Shown piece after piece: positions 47,062-59,517 of a stretch of 64,000 nucleotides of DNA. Where the stretch lies: NCBI RefSeq assembly GCF_000321225.1, contig NW_004451008.1, positions 62,001 to 126,000 of the forward strand. The letters run 5' to 3'. Both the position numbers and the translations under genes were made by a program. Within the stretch, counting starts at the first letter, position 1. Each line of letters opens with the position of its first letter. The stretch comes from Odobenus rosmarus divergens. Lineage: Eukaryota; Chordata; Mammalia; Carnivora; Odobenidae. The notes under the pieces are model-generated. The model searched no databases and was not told the DNA's origin. It was given only the letters and a program-made list of their open reading frames with translations.

Positions 47062-48340
47062 GGTGTTACCACCTTAACCACGTGATCAGCTTCAGGCTCA
47101 GCCCTCTCAGGGTAAGCTGACATCATGTGCCTCTCAAGGTGATGGGATAGGAAGTACACCAACACTTAAGTAGTATTCCTGCCCAAAATGTTTAGTAGAA
47201 TCTAGTCACGAGAGACTATCAGACAAAACCAGCTTGTGATGTATTTTCCTAGACAATAGGCTTGGTAAAGTTCTTACAATCTAGGCACTTTCATTTTATA
47301 TACTTTCATAAATAGGTAGAAGGTTAGATGAATTTAAGTGAAATGTTTGCATGTGTCTATTATATTACTCTTTCATCTTGTCATAGATTTGAAATTAAAA
47401 AAAAAAAGACAATTTGCAAACAAAGTATCCTTCATGCAAACACACCAAAATAGGTACTATATAAAAATCTCATGGGCTTTCAAATTTGGTATGCCTCGTT
47501 CAATAAAATAGTTCAAACCTCTTTTGTCAAATCATATTATGAAATGTGCATTGCAATTATAGTCAATACTCATCTTATTTCAGCTTATAATAAGATTTTC
47601 CAGTTCTTATTAACAAAAAATAAAATTATACACTAGCTGCTGGACCAATTAGTTTTAGCAGTATATACCTTTCTTTTTCATTAAATACATGGGAAATTTA
47701 ATCATAATGTCTAATGAAATTAATGGAGCTATTTTGGCCTTTTTAATGCATTATTTTATTGCATTATCCCCCCAAAGCTGTCCACCAGAGTTCAATACAC
47801 ACATGAACACACATTTACTGAAGGAGTATCTTGTTTTCAGTAATACTCATCACATTAATAATAATTGATAACTTTAGTCACACATCACACTGAATAATTA
47901 TAAAGTAATGAGTACTACCATTATCATCTCGTTCTGGTAACTCAGACGTAATCAATTATATTAGACATGCATCAGTTTGATCTTGACTGCTTTTAGTAAT
48001 CTTTCTTACCATATGTGCTATAAAATGTATTATTTCGAGTTTTTATGTATTTCTTAAATTTTGTATTAACACATTTATTTGAGCTGCAAAATGACATCTG
48101 ACTTTTTCTGACAGAAAGTAAGTCATAGTCCGGTTTGGCTGGTGGGTTTGACCATGAGGCCCAGCTTTGCAAAAAATTATTCTAGTAAATATTTTTCAGC
48201 ATGTTTATTATTGAATGATCTAAAGGGAACCTCTGAAGTTCGATCATATAGAGTTCACGCAAGTGATGGAACAAAGGCACATAAACAAAAAGTCCCAAGT
48301 GATGCAGCAGACAGAGTTTAGGGCACTTCCCTGGTATTTC
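47062..48340. other. intergenic, AT-rich, no gene seen
   Basis: Low GC, no SINE, no recognisable protein motif. Confidence 0.5.
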
Positions 48341-48344
48341 TTGC

Positions 48345-48815
48345 CCCGGTGTAACGTCTTCCCCTTCTGTGTGGGCGGGACCTAGAACTTGCTTTTAGCT
48401 AAGGGAATATGGCAAAGATGATGGGATGTACATGACTACGTTTATATGATTTTGTTACATAAAAGCATAACTCCCGTTTTATTAGAAGAGACTTTGCCTC
48501 GCTGGCTTTGAAGCAGCAGATGGCTGTACTGGGCTCACGTCAGTGTGGCAAGGAGCTGAGGGTGGCCTCTAGCTGGTCGACAACAGAGAATTTTCTCTGT
48601 GAATTTAGAAGGGAATCCTGTTCCATTTGTGCTTCCGATGAGACTTCTGTCCCTTCTGGCACTTTGCAGCCTTATGGGACCCTGAAGTAGAGGACCCAGT
48701 TTAAGTCATGCCTGGACTCCTGACCCACAGAAATTGGGAGAAAATAAATGTGTGTTGTCTGAAGCCACTAAGTTTGAGGGTAATATTGTCATGTGCTAAT
48801 AGGTAACTAATACAA
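48345..48815 (+). repeat. ancient LTR-type remnant
   Basis: CTTCCCCTTCTGTGTGGGCG, then AATAAATGTGTGTTGTCTGA, AGCCACTAAGTTTGAGGGTA, AGGTAACTAATAC. Mammalian LTR-type wording; family not fixed. Confidence 0.55.
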
Positions 48816-48924
48816 ATGGCAAAGATATGTTGAAATTAATATTTCAATATTTGAATGCTTTTGGGGAAACTATCAGATTAAATACAGGTCCAGGCAAAAG
48901 AATTACAGGTATAACACACAGTAA

Positions 48925-49137
48925 TAATTCTCAAACCGGAGCATCAGAATCACCCAGAGGGCTTGTTTGGTAAAACACAGACTGCAGGTCTCATCCCCAG
49001 AATTTCTGATTTAGTAGGTCTGGGTGGGGCCTAAAATTTCTAACATTTTCTAACATAGAAATTCTAACATTTCTAACAAGTTGCCAGATGATGCTGATGC
49101 ACTTGTCTGGAATCCACACTTTGAGAACCACTGATGT
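48925..49137 (+). repeat. MER5A hAT-Charlie MITE with local TTCTAACA amplification
   Basis: ATTCTCAAACCGGAGCATCA, GAATTTCTGATTTAGTAGGT, GATGATGCTGATGCACTTGT, ACTTTGAGAACCACTG: both ends present. Near 49037-49080 the word TTCTAACA recurs about four times where the consensus has one. Confidence 0.85.
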
Positions 49138-49238
49138 AGAAGCATTTGGTAGCTAAGTCTTGGTAAAACCTTTTTGGTATACTTATCAGAAATGGAGGAA
49201 ATGATTAGACTCTAGTGACTGGTAACTTCCAGTTTTGT

Positions 49239-49435
49239 TTTTTTTTTTAAAGATTTTATTTATTTATTTGATAGAAAGAATGAGAGAGCACAAGCAGGGG
49301 GAACAGTAAGAGGGAGAGGGAGAAGCAGGCTCCCAGCCAAGCAGGGAGCCCAATGCGGGGCTCGGTCCTAGGACCCTGGGATCATGACCTGAGCCGAAGG
49401 CAGACGCTTAACCATCTGAGCCACCCAGGCGCCCA
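49239..49435 (-). mobile_element. Can-SINE (SINEC)
   Basis: AAAGATTTTATTTATTTATT to GAGCCACCCAGGCGCCC. Flanks CAGTTTTGT on both sides. Confidence 0.93.
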
Positions 49436-49444
49436 CAGTTTTGT

Positions 49445-50179
49445 AAGTTAAATTGATTCCAATCTTTCCTTTTCAATGAAATTGAAGGAGGACCTAATGG
49501 AATTGTCAATTGTTAGATCATTTAAAATAATTTCTGATGAAGATCAGTATGTGGACTTTGGCATATAACGTGGAAGGACTATTCTATCTATAATGGAGTG
49601 GCATTTCAATCAATTAAATACACACACACAGCTTATTCCATTCTTAAGGATTTGTTTAAGTGAACAAGATATATTAGTTAGGGTAAGTTAAACTGCGGTT
49701 ACAGATAGACTTAAACATGGTTCAAACATTATCAAAGTTTGTTTCTTAACTGGCAGATGCTCTTCAGCACGTGGTGAGTCAGAGACCCAGGCTTCTCCCA
49801 TCTCGTGCCTCCGCCATCCCCCAGGGTCTTGTTATCATCTACATCCAACTGGAAGAGGGCAGAGAGGAAGTACACGTGCTTTTTTAATAGCCCTAATCCA
49901 GAAGTAGCTCACACTATTTCTACTGAAAGAGACCTAAGCGACATGTCCACTCTATCTATCTGGGTCCAATCAGAGGAGAGAAACCATAAAGTAATTTGAA
50001 TAAGGAGAGTTTAATGTGAAGAATTAGGAACCAATACAGGAGATTGGAATAACGGGATTGGCGGTTCAGAAGTAAAGGGATAGCAGATATAAAGAGTGAG
50101 TACTAGCCCTAGGGTGAGATAGAGCCCCAAGGAAGGGTCCCAACACCCTCCTCTCCCCTCAGGGCTGAGATTCAGACTT
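49445..50179. other. intergenic, no gene seen
   Basis: Unique or old-repeat-like DNA. The stretch 49980-50110 reads like a diverged interspersed repeat, not classified. Confidence 0.4.
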
Positions 50180-50197
50180 TACCGGAAAGGCATATAT

Positions 50198-50404
50198 ATA
50201 TTTATTTTTAAAGATTTTATTTATTTATTTGAGAGAGAGAGAGAGAGTGAGAAGAGAGCACAAGCAGGGGGAGTGACAGAGGCAGAGGGAAAAGCAGGCT
50301 CCCCACTGAGCAGGGAGCCCAATGCGGGGCTCGATCCCAGGACCCTGGGATCATGACCTGAGCCGAAGGCAGACGCCCAACTGACTGAGCCACCCGGGCA
50401 TCCC
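50198..50404 (-). mobile_element. Can-SINE (SINEC)
   Basis: Full reverse SINE. Flanks TACCGGAAAGGCATATAT and TACTGGAAAGGTATAT. Confidence 0.93.
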
Positions 50405-50424
50405 TACTGGAAAGGTATATTTGA

Positions 50425-51640
50425 GAGTCCCCAAGATCACCCTCAGGTTCCCTGATTTGTGAGAAGGACTAACAGAACTCAGAAAAGGTGTTATACTTAA
50501 GGTTATGGTTGATCACAGTGAAAGGCTACAGATTAAAATAAGCAAAGCGAAAAGGCACCCAGGGCACTGAGTCCGGGAGAGACCAGGCACGCTCTTCCAG
50601 TTGTCCTCTCCCAGAGGGATAGCACATCATTCTCCCAGCAGTGATGTGTGAAAAACACTCACGGAACATTGCCAACTCAGGAAGCTCACCTGAGCATTTT
50701 TGTCCAGGGTTTCCACTGGGGGCTGATCATGTCTGCTTGGCTTACTGCCCATATGGCTGACCTCAGTTACTCAACCCTCCAGAGGTCAATTGAGACTACA
50801 TGGTCCAAAGCCCCCCAAGTATAAAGCACGTTGTTAGCGTAGACTATGTGGCTTGGCACAAGGTCCTAGGTAAACAAAGACACTCTTCTCAGGCAGGATA
50901 TTCCAAGGGCTTAGAGGTTATCTCGGGAGCCAGGCAAAGGCCAAACCATTTTTTGGAACGTGCAAGGCTTGGAGAATGCAAGCCTGCTAAGCTAATTCTT
51001 TACTGTCTTAGAGGGTATGGCTATGGCTCACTGTAGGACAGAAAGTTCCTGACCAGTAGAACTTGCTGGAAATCCACCCTCTTGGGTGCCAGAGAAAGCT
51101 GCTCAAGGTCCTTTGCTACAGAGCTGACTGGGAGGGTACAGTACCGAGGGAAGCTTCTGGCTGCTGGTTGCTGCTGGCTACTGGGCACCACAGGAGCCTG
51201 GACAGAGCCTGGAGGAAGCGTGAGCATGGTGGGAGTTGCAAACATTCTGCTTGCTCTAAAACCGCTGAAGGTAGGGGCGCCAGAAGAAACCGCTGGAAGC
51301 TGCTTGCTACGCAGCAACTAGGTACGAGAGAAGCTGGGATAACGTCAGGAGCCCACACAGAGGAACTGGGAAGTAAAACCCTTTCTCCTTCAGGGTCACT
51401 CCAGTGCCTTCTGCTGACAAAGCGTCACCGCCTCCTGGCAAAGAAGGAATGCATGTGGGGCCCAGATTCATTTCACAAAGCAAACAAAAAGGATGAACTT
51501 GAGCTGAGAAACAATATATTGATAATGGGCACGGCGACAGCAAGGGATGCTGGGGAATGTAGTCTAGCCATGTTATGGCGACAATCTTATTACCAGGGGA
51601 GAAGAAAATGAATTTGGTGGACAGCTAGCACTGTCTGTCC
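50425..51640. other. intergenic or old repeat, no gene seen
   Basis: The 182-codon frame at 51063-51611 overlaps several antisense frames. Its DNA (CCAGTGCCTTCTGCTGACAA, GAACTTGAGCTGAGAAACAA) reads like an old interspersed repeat, so it is not called a gene. Confidence 0.45.
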
Positions 51641-52073
51641 CACAGTGTATCTTTGCACTTATTTAAAATTGAAAATCAGGACTAGAATTGACACTAAAAC
51701 CCATCTCATTCATACAGTGAACTAATGGAAAAACAGGAGTACTCCCATCCCAGGGATCGCTGACATTCATTTTTGATAAATTTTTACTTTTTAATTTTAA
51801 TAAATATATCCCAGATTTGGTTATATAGTTATATTGCTTTGATCAATTGTGAACTATTAATTTGGTAATCACTCAATACAGAATAATTTTTCAACATGTA
51901 AAGCCTTGTTGCCAAAGGAAATTATTTAAAACAATTTATGGTATACAGGTATGATAGAGTAAGATTAAAAGGCAGGATAAAGACTTCCCAGCATAAAAAT
52001 AGATTATATTGGGATAAAATTCTTTTGGGGGTGTATATGGAAATACGGATTCAAGCATAAACAAGAGTGACAT

Positions 52074-52224
52074 CAGGGCATCTGGGTGGTAGGTTGCTTA
52101 AGCGTCCAACTCTTGATTTCAGCTCAGGTCATGAGCTCAAGGTTGTGAGATCGAGCCCTGTGTTGGGCTCTGTGCTGGCTCAGGATTCTCCCTCTCCTTA
52201 TGCCCCTCCCCACTCTCTAAAAAA
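52074..52224 (+). mobile_element. short Can-SINE
   Basis: GGGCATCTGGGTGGTAGGTT, GTTGGGCTCTGTGCTGGCTC. Flanks AAGAGTGACAT and AAGAGTGGCAT. Confidence 0.88.
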
Positions 52225-52839
52225 AAGAGTGGCATAAAAGTCTGTGAAAGAAGAGACTGTATAGTTTGGTGATAATCAATGATGAAATTTAGTAATGGTG
52301 GTAATTAAATTGGTAGCATTATTGAATCCACTGTTAAATTGGAATAATTATATTTTAAAATGTCAGAATTTACAATAAATTGGAGATTATATCCTTTTCA
52401 ACTTTTCATAATATGATAGAAAATATTAAATGTTGACAAGACAGTGCTAACAGGTGTCTGGTTTTTAAAGATTCTTTTCTAGGGCATGTGAGCAAAAAAT
52501 GTGAAAACTACTGATATCATTCATCACTGAATTCTAAGTAGCTGGTTTGGTGCATGGTATGTAATAGGTGCTCAATAAATAATATCTGAATAAATAAATT
52601 AAAGAAAAGAAAGAGAGAATGGCAAATTGAGGTGTAAGCATAAGTAATGTCTTGCCTAGACAAAGGGTATAAGAATCAAGTACGAATCACAGTCTTTTTG
52701 GTGAACCTTTTGCAGTTCATACAAATAACCTTGAAATATGCCTAGCCTTTGCTTAAACGTCCAACTTTTAGGAATTTATCCTGAAAGTCATAAAAGAACA
52801 AAGACGCTGATTACTGTATTTACTTGTTCAATAGATCTT

Positions 52840-53032
52840 TTTTTGTTTGCTTAAATTTTATTTATTTATTTGACAGAGAGAGAGAGAGGGAACACAAGCA
52901 GGGGGAGCAGGAGAGGGAGAAGCAGGCTCCCTGCCGAGCAGGGAGCCCCATGCGGGGCTCGATCCCAGGACCCTGAGATCATGATTCGAGCAGAAGGCAG
53001 ATGCTTAACCAACTGAACCACCCAGGCGCCCC
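52840..53032 (-). mobile_element. Can-SINE (SINEC)
   Basis: Perfect 12-base flanks TCAATAGATCTT (52828-52839 and 53033-53044). Confidence 0.95.
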
Positions 53033-53049
53033 TCAATAGATCTTCCTTA

Positions 53050-54375
53050 ATCACCTCCTCTGTATTGGAGATAAAACCGTTAGCAAAGTATACAGGGTCC
53101 TGCTTTCATGGAATTTACAGTCTATTGGGAAAGACAATCAACTAATCTTGCAAATAAATGAATAATTAAGAATTGTGAGAAGTGCTATGAAAAAAAGATA
53201 GTGTGGGAAAAGTGGATAATGGGCGATGAGAGCAAAGGTGGGAAGGCCAGGAAATTGAAATTACTCACTTACTTGTGAGAGTAGTTGATTGTTTTCCCCT
53301 GGGGTGACTTTTGAATTGAGATTAAAGTATGTGTTGAGGTTAAGCTGGTTGGAGGTCAGGGATGGTTTTGAAGGCAGTGTCCCATTTCAGGTCCACGGAA
53401 TAGTTTGTGTCTGGCTGGAGTAGGAGGGGGCAAGGTATGGTTGAGGCACCAGGAGGCCAGGGGGGCTGGAACATCTACAGCAAGAGAGAATGGGCCAAGA
53501 CGGAGCTGAGGACATAGGCAAGGACTCACGTTGTAAGGCCAAGTTAAGGACTTTGGTTTATCCCAAGAAATGACTAGAAATATTCTTTTGAGGACTACTT
53601 CACATGACATAAAAAGCACAGACTTCAGGTGTTCAGTTTGCCAAGTGCTGACAAATGGACATGTAACAGCCCCCGAAACCAACATCTAGAGCATTTCTAC
53701 CACCCCAGAGCATTCCCTCCACTCCTTTCCAACCAGTTCCTGCTCATTCACACCTTGCTATCACTTTCCGATTTCTTTCCCCACAGCTCATTCTTCTTCT
53801 TCTTCTTTTTTTAATTGCTGAGTAGCATTTTGTTGTATGGATACCACAGCCTGTTTATCCGATCTTCCCTTGATGGACACTTGGGTTACTTTTGGTGGCT
53901 ATTGTGAATCAAGCTTCTCTAAATGTTAGCACAGAGGTCTTTTTGTGAACACATGTCTATATCTCTCTTGGCTAAACACTTATGATTAGAATTGCTAGAT
54001 CATAAAGTGGGTGCATGTTTACCTTTATGAGAAACCACCAGTTTTCCAAAAGAGTCGCACCATTTTACATGCCCTCAGCACTGTATTCTCGCCAACATCT
54101 GGTGGTGTTAGGCTTTTAAAATTTTAGGTGTTCTAGTGGTTGTTGATGGAAAGGTGCAAGTGAGGGAGTGACTTGGGCTTAAAAATCATCACTCTGACTA
54201 CAGTAGGGAGGAGGGGTTGGGGGAGGTAAGGGTGGATGTGGCAAGGCATGTTACGGGGTGATGGCAATAGTCCAGTGAGAGGTGATTGTGGATCAGTTAT
54301 GACAGTGATGGTGGACGTGGATTTGAGAGATATCTAGAAGGTAAAATTAGTAGGAGTTGGTTGTTAATTGGAACA
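53050..54375 (-). repeat. L2 element split by an old LINE-1
   Basis: Reverse L2 in two parts: 53050-53590 (CCTGCTTTCATGGAATTTAC ...) and 54140-54375 (GGAGTGACTTGGGCTTAAAA, AATCATCACTCTGACTACAG). The middle is another element. Confidence 0.6.
53590..54135 (-). mobile_element. old LINE-1 3' UTR fragment inside the L2
   Basis: ATTGCTGAGTAGCATTTTGT, TGATGGACACTTGGGTTACT, TAGAATTGCTAGATCATAAA. Preceded by a (TTC)n stretch at 53795-53812. Confidence 0.7.
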
Positions 54376-54395
54376 CCAGAAAAAGCCCCAATTCT

Positions 54396-55029
54396 TTTTC
54401 TTTAAGTTTTTTAAACTAACACATAATGTATTATTTTTTTCAGGGGTACAGGTCTGTGATTCATCAGTCTTACACAATTCACAGCGCTAACCATAGCACA
54501 TACCCTCCCCAGTGTCCATCACCCAGCCACCCCATCCCTCCCACCCCCCTCCACTCCAGCAACCCCCAGTTTGTTTCCTGAGATTAAGAGTCTCTTATGG
54601 TTTGTCTCCCTCTCTGGTTTTGTCTTTTCATTTTTCCCTCCCTTTCTCTATGATCCTCAGTCTTGTTTCTCAAATTTCTCATATGAGTGAGATCATATGA
54701 TACTTGTCTTTCTCTGATTGACTTATTTCGCTTAGCATAAGACCCTCTAGTTCCATCCATGTCGTTGCAAATGGCAAGATTTCATTTTTGGTGGCTGCAT
54801 AATATTCCATTGTATGTATATACACCACATCTTCTTTATCCATTCATCTGTTGATGGACATCTAGGCTCTTTCCATAGTTTGGCTATTGTGGACATTGCT
54901 GCTATAAACATTAGAATGCATGTGCCCCTTCGGATCACTACATTTGTATCTTTGGGGTAAATACCCAGTAGTGCAGTTGCTGGGTCGTAGGGTAGCTCTA
55001 TTTCCAACTTTTTGAGGAACCTCCATACT
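54396..55029 (-). mobile_element. 5'-truncated carnivore LINE-1
   Basis: Reverse LINE-1 3' end: CACATAATGTATTATTTTTT, GTCTGTGATTCATCAGTCTT, AGTTCCATCCATGTCGTTGC, GGGTAAATACCCAGTAGTGC. Flanks AAAAGCCCCAATTCTT (near 54381) and AAAAGCCCAATTCTT (55030-55044). Confidence 0.88.
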
Positions 55030-55331
55030 AAAAGCCCAATTCTTGTTTTTCGTTTGTTTGATTTTCGAGGATAGAGATCACTTGGCTTGGTTTTGGATAT
55101 ATATTTGTGGTGCCTTAATCTTCAGCAAAGGGACTGCTCAAAAATGGTAGAGTACATATGTAGTGTGGAATATGATGCAGGCACTAAAAATGATACTGTA
55201 GGAAAAGACTTCCTGATCTGGAAAGATATTAAAAATATATTGTTTAAAAAATAAGTTAGAAATCTATGTTCACTGTATAGCATGACCTTATTTTTATAAA
55301 TAAATAACAATACAGCGAAAAGCCATGTGGA

Positions 55332-55547
55332 TGGGGCTCCTGGGTGGCTAAGTTGGTTAAGTGACTGACTCTTGATTTCGGCTCAGGTCATGATCTCAGG
55401 GTCCTGGGATTGAGCCCCCTGTTGGGCGCCTCGCTCAGTGGGGAGTCTGCTTGAGGATTCTCTCTCTCTCTCTCTCTTCCTCTGCCCCTCCCCCTGCTCA
55501 TGCTCTCTCTGTCTCTCTCTCAAATAAATAAATTAAAAAAAAAAAAA
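55332..55547 (+). mobile_element. Can-SINE (SINEC)
   Basis: Perfect 15-base flanks GAAAAGCCATGTGGA (55317-55331 and 55548-55562). Contains (TC)n. Confidence 0.96.
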
Positions 55548-55562
55548 GAAAAGCCATGTGGA

Positions 55563-56465
55563 AGGATGTATGATAAAGTGTTAACTGTGATTTCTAGGTG
55601 GAGTTTTCAGAATAGTTTTAAATATGGGCTAAGGTTTTTCTGTTTTTCTACAAAGAACATATGCTAATTGTGTAATATGAAAAAAGGTTATTTAAAAACA
55701 CTTAACATTTCGAAAAAAGAAATTTAAGAGCACAGAACAAGAACAGAGTCCCATAGGAATGGCAAAGATGGTGGTGACAGCAATGTAATCTCTCCTCCTC
55801 TATCCCCGAATCGCTCACCAATACCTTCTGGGCAGGACACCTGGCAGGGATACCCAGGGCTCTTTCAGACTTTGAGAGTCAGGGAATAGAAGGGCTAGTG
55901 AGCGAGTCTGAGCTGAACTCAAGCCCAGGATTCTGAATCCATGGAGCCTTCTCTGATCCCTGCCTCAAACCGCCTTCAAATCATTCGGTTGGGTCTCTTT
56001 CTCTCACTCCGTGGAAATTCGCAAGTAATCCATGACCTCCGTGTTGCTAATTCCGTCCTCACCCTACTGACAGGGCATCAGAAGCATCTGCCACATTGAT
56101 TTCTCCTTTCGCCTGGAGATACTGTTCTGATTGTCCCTACCTGACTAGCCACTTTCCCCCCTTCTCCTCTGACGGTTCTTCTCCATCGCCTCAACCTCTT
56201 AATCTTGAAGTCCTTAGGGCTCAGTCCTGGGAACTTTTCTTTTTTCTATCTAGACACATTCCCTTAGTGATCTCATCCAGCTTCAGCTTTAAATACACAC
56301 TGACGACTTCTTTGTCTCTGCAGTCTGGATCTTTCCCCTGAACTCCTGACTTGTATATCTGAATTGATGTTCCCATTTGGATTTCTAATAGGCATCTCAA
56401 AGTTAATATGTTCAAAATAGGATGCCTGTTCTTCCCCCACTCACACCCCCAATTTCTCCTCGTCT
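55563..56465. other. intergenic, no gene seen
   Basis: Unique DNA; the pyrimidine-rich text from 55980 may already belong to the following L2. Confidence 0.4.
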
Positions 56466-56469
56466 ATCT

Positions 56470-57480
56470 CAGTAAGTAGCTGTAAATGGCAACTTCTCAA
56501 TTCCTTGTACTCAGGCCAAAAATCCTTGGAGCCATAACTGACTCCTCCCTTTCTCTCACTCTACACATCTAAAACCTGTTGGCTCTACCTTAAAAATATA
56601 CCCAGACTATGGCCCCTTGGCGCCCTGGACCAAACCACATGTTACCTCGCCTGCATTACCATATAGCCTACTACTTGGTTGTGTTTCCTTCCCTGTTCCC
56701 CTAGGACCTATTTTCAACTCAGCGGCCAGAGTGGTCCTTTAAAATATAGGTCAGATTATGTCACTTCTCTCTCAAAACCTCTAGCAGCTAGACATTAACA
56801 GAGCAAAAGCCAGAGTCTTTAAAGAGCCTGCCTGGCCCTAGATAATACAATTCCTTCTTTCTGCCTTTGTCTCTTAGTATGCCCCCCATCTCCTCCCTCT
56901 GATCTGGAGTCACAGGCCTTGCTATTCCTAAATATTCCACATGTATTCAGTTTCAGGGCCTTGCACTTGCTCTTCCCTCTGTCTACATGCTTTTCCTTCA
57001 GATATCCATCTGGCTACTTTATTTTTTTCAAGTCTTTGCCCAGCTGTGAGGTCTTCCCTGACATCCCTACTGAGAATCGCAATCCCCACACTTCACCATT
57101 CACTATTTCCCTTTCCTACTTTATTTTTCCCCCTAGTACTTAACACCATCTAATGAATACCGTGACTATTTGTTTCATGGGTTTTTTACCCCCTTCCCCA
57201 GATGTAAGATCCCTGAGAGCAGAGACTGGTACCTATTTTTTTCCTTCCACTAATCCTAGAGCTGTGCCTGGCATAGCATAGGCCCAATTTATTGGATGAG
57301 TAATAGTAAGTTATTAACTTGTATTCTAGTTTCATGTAGAAAACCATTTTCCCCACTAGCCTGTGAGCTGTCTAAGGGGAGGGTGGGTTTCCCTGTATGA
57401 CCCTCACCCCCACCCCTGCCTCAGAGCATCTATTGCAGGGTCTTATACGAAAGAAATGCTTGCTATATGTTAACAGAATG
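56470..57480 (+). repeat. L2 element
   Basis: Long plus-strand L2: CATAACTGACTCCTCCCTTT, AGCGGCCAGAGTGGTCCTTT, GTCTTTGCCCAGCTGTGAGG, TAGTACTTAACACCATCTAA, GTAAGATCCCTGAGAGCAGA. The most recognisable L2 here. Confidence 0.8.
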
Positions 57481-58080
57481 AGGGAAGCAAAGAATCACCC
57501 ACCTTAAGTATGGAGACCACAAAACCAAGGTCATCCAGGAGAGCCCTGCTAATGTGAGAAGTAGGTGTAGCCACCCGCCCCATACCTGCTCCATGTCCCC
57601 TCAGCCCACCTGAGTTACTATGTCCACCGACAGCTCCCTGCACACGGACCCGCAGGCCTACCCTCTGTTCTTCCTGGTAGGAAGTACACCGAAGAGTTCA
57701 CATCCCTGGAAACAACCCTCAGCCAGCTGGGGCAGGAGTTGGTGGAGAAATGCCCACCCTCCTCAGCCTCTGGTCGGTGTGGTCCAAAGAAGGTGGGGTC
57801 AGCGGCGTTTGAGTCTGAGCCGCTATGAGTTGGCGACTACAGCATTTAAGGAGTCACTAAGGTATTACCGTGCCAAGAACAGGGCTTTCTTTGAAAAATG
57901 CCATCTGAAATCACTTGTTTTCAGCATCCAGCAGTGCCTGGCTTCTAGCAGGTGCTCAGTAGAGGCTTGGGAAATGAACAAACATATACCTTTGATGGTG
58001 GGACTCAGCAACCTTCAGAGCTTCCTTAAAGGTAAAGAGGATGTTTTTAGCTGTTAAACCTTAGCAGGCATGTGTATGCA

Positions 58081-58081
<1 letters not shown>

Positions 58082-58122
<41 letters not shown>
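58082..58122 (+). repeat. (CA)n microsatellite
   Basis: About 19 uninterrupted CA units ending in CCC. Likely polymorphic. Confidence 0.93.
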
Positions 58123-58126
<4 letters not shown>

Positions 58127-59466
58127 GAATTCCCAAAGGAACTCCTTTCTCCCATACCTAAGAGATCCCGAATATCAGCTTGTCTCGTCAGTGCCCTCAC
58201 TGATCTGGGAGGTTAGGCCAGGATGGCCCTGAGATCATTGAGTTAATCCAGTCGGTCCCGGAGCTGGGGCCAGAACCCCCGTGTCTAGTCCTCGTCCCAC
58301 GGTAGCTACTGTGAACTTTCCAAGAAAGTACTTTGAGAGGCTCACAGCCATATTTTCAGATTCAATTTCAACAGTGTTACCATTTAAGAAAGTCTGCCGA
58401 AAAGATAACGGGAACGAAGAAGTGCTTTGTAAACTGTTAAGTGGCATTCAAAGATTAGCTATCTGAGCTTCACTGCCAAGGTCAATAAACCAAGGCTTGG
58501 GTATGGATTCAGGTCTTAAATTGGAGGAGCTGAAGAAAGGCCGGTCGCTCAAGGCCTGGTGTCTGGGACGTCGGTGTATTTGCCGGGATCGGAACGCCCG
58601 GGCTTGTCTGTGCTCCACTCTCACTCCCACCGCCTACTTCAAGTACGGGGCGCTTATGCTAAATAAAATCAGTGCTTACATATATATGTACTAAAACTGA
58701 TGCTTTTCTGGCCTTTTTCCCTTTTGCTTGTGTTCCAGAGGCCACACACAGAGCTCCAGCCACCTGCACCACCAGGCAACGGATCGTGTAAGGTGTCCAA
58801 CCGTCTGGGTACATGAGTGTTTTTCGTCCACATGAGTTTACGTTTGCCCCAGCTGCATTAGAATTTAGATTCTGCACATACCCTGGCTCTCATGATCACA
58901 TTCTTTTGCCCTCACACTACCTCTTTGTCATCTAACAACTGAGTAAGCATTGTTTGCCTGGCCGGGCTCATGAAAGGGGACCTCGATGAAGAGTAAACTT
59001 CACATTTTCTGGGCTTCCTTATCCTTGTGCCCAACGCTAGAAGGGCGGCCCAGTGTTTGGTGACCTCCCGCATTAGGTTAACGATCTGGGTCTGGGCCCG
59101 GGCTGGATAATGAGCCCATGAATAATGGGAAACTGATTGTCATAGCCTTATCGTGGTGAAGCTCGCTTTGTCCTCGGCTCCCATGCCTTCTCTCCAAGCA
59201 TCTTTTCTTAATCTGTCGAAGCTAATGGGTTTATGAGGCAGGCATTCAGGCCTCACAAGCTCCGATTCAAGCCACTGTGCATGTATTCAGTCTCAGATGT
59301 TTGTACACTTATGGGCTTGTAAAACAGTGAAAGAAAGATGGTAGATAAACTTACAGAAAGCCTTCTGTTAGAGGCCTGAAAAAAGGTTCTACTTATTTCT
59401 CTCCTGTAACAGGAGTCTTGAAAAGCCCAAAGGAAGGTGCAGAAAAGCGTGAAAAAGGAACACGGA

Positions 59467-59517
59467 ACAGCCCCGCCCCGCACACAGCCCCGCCCCGCAC
59501 ACAGCCCGGTGCACAGC
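59467..59517 (+). repeat. 17-base minisatellite with GC boxes
   Basis: Unit ACAGCCCCGCCCCGCAC repeated twice exactly (59467-59483, 59484-59500), then a degenerate third copy. Each full unit holds a CCCCGCCCC Sp1-type box. Confidence 0.85.

Noticed and set aside
51063..51611. 182-codon plus-strand open frame
   Set aside because: Overlaps several antisense frames and DNA that reads like an old interspersed repeat. No known motif.
57620..58057. 145-codon plus-strand open frame downstream of ETV5
   Set aside because: No recognised domain; it ends in ordinary non-coding DNA. Kept as non-coding.
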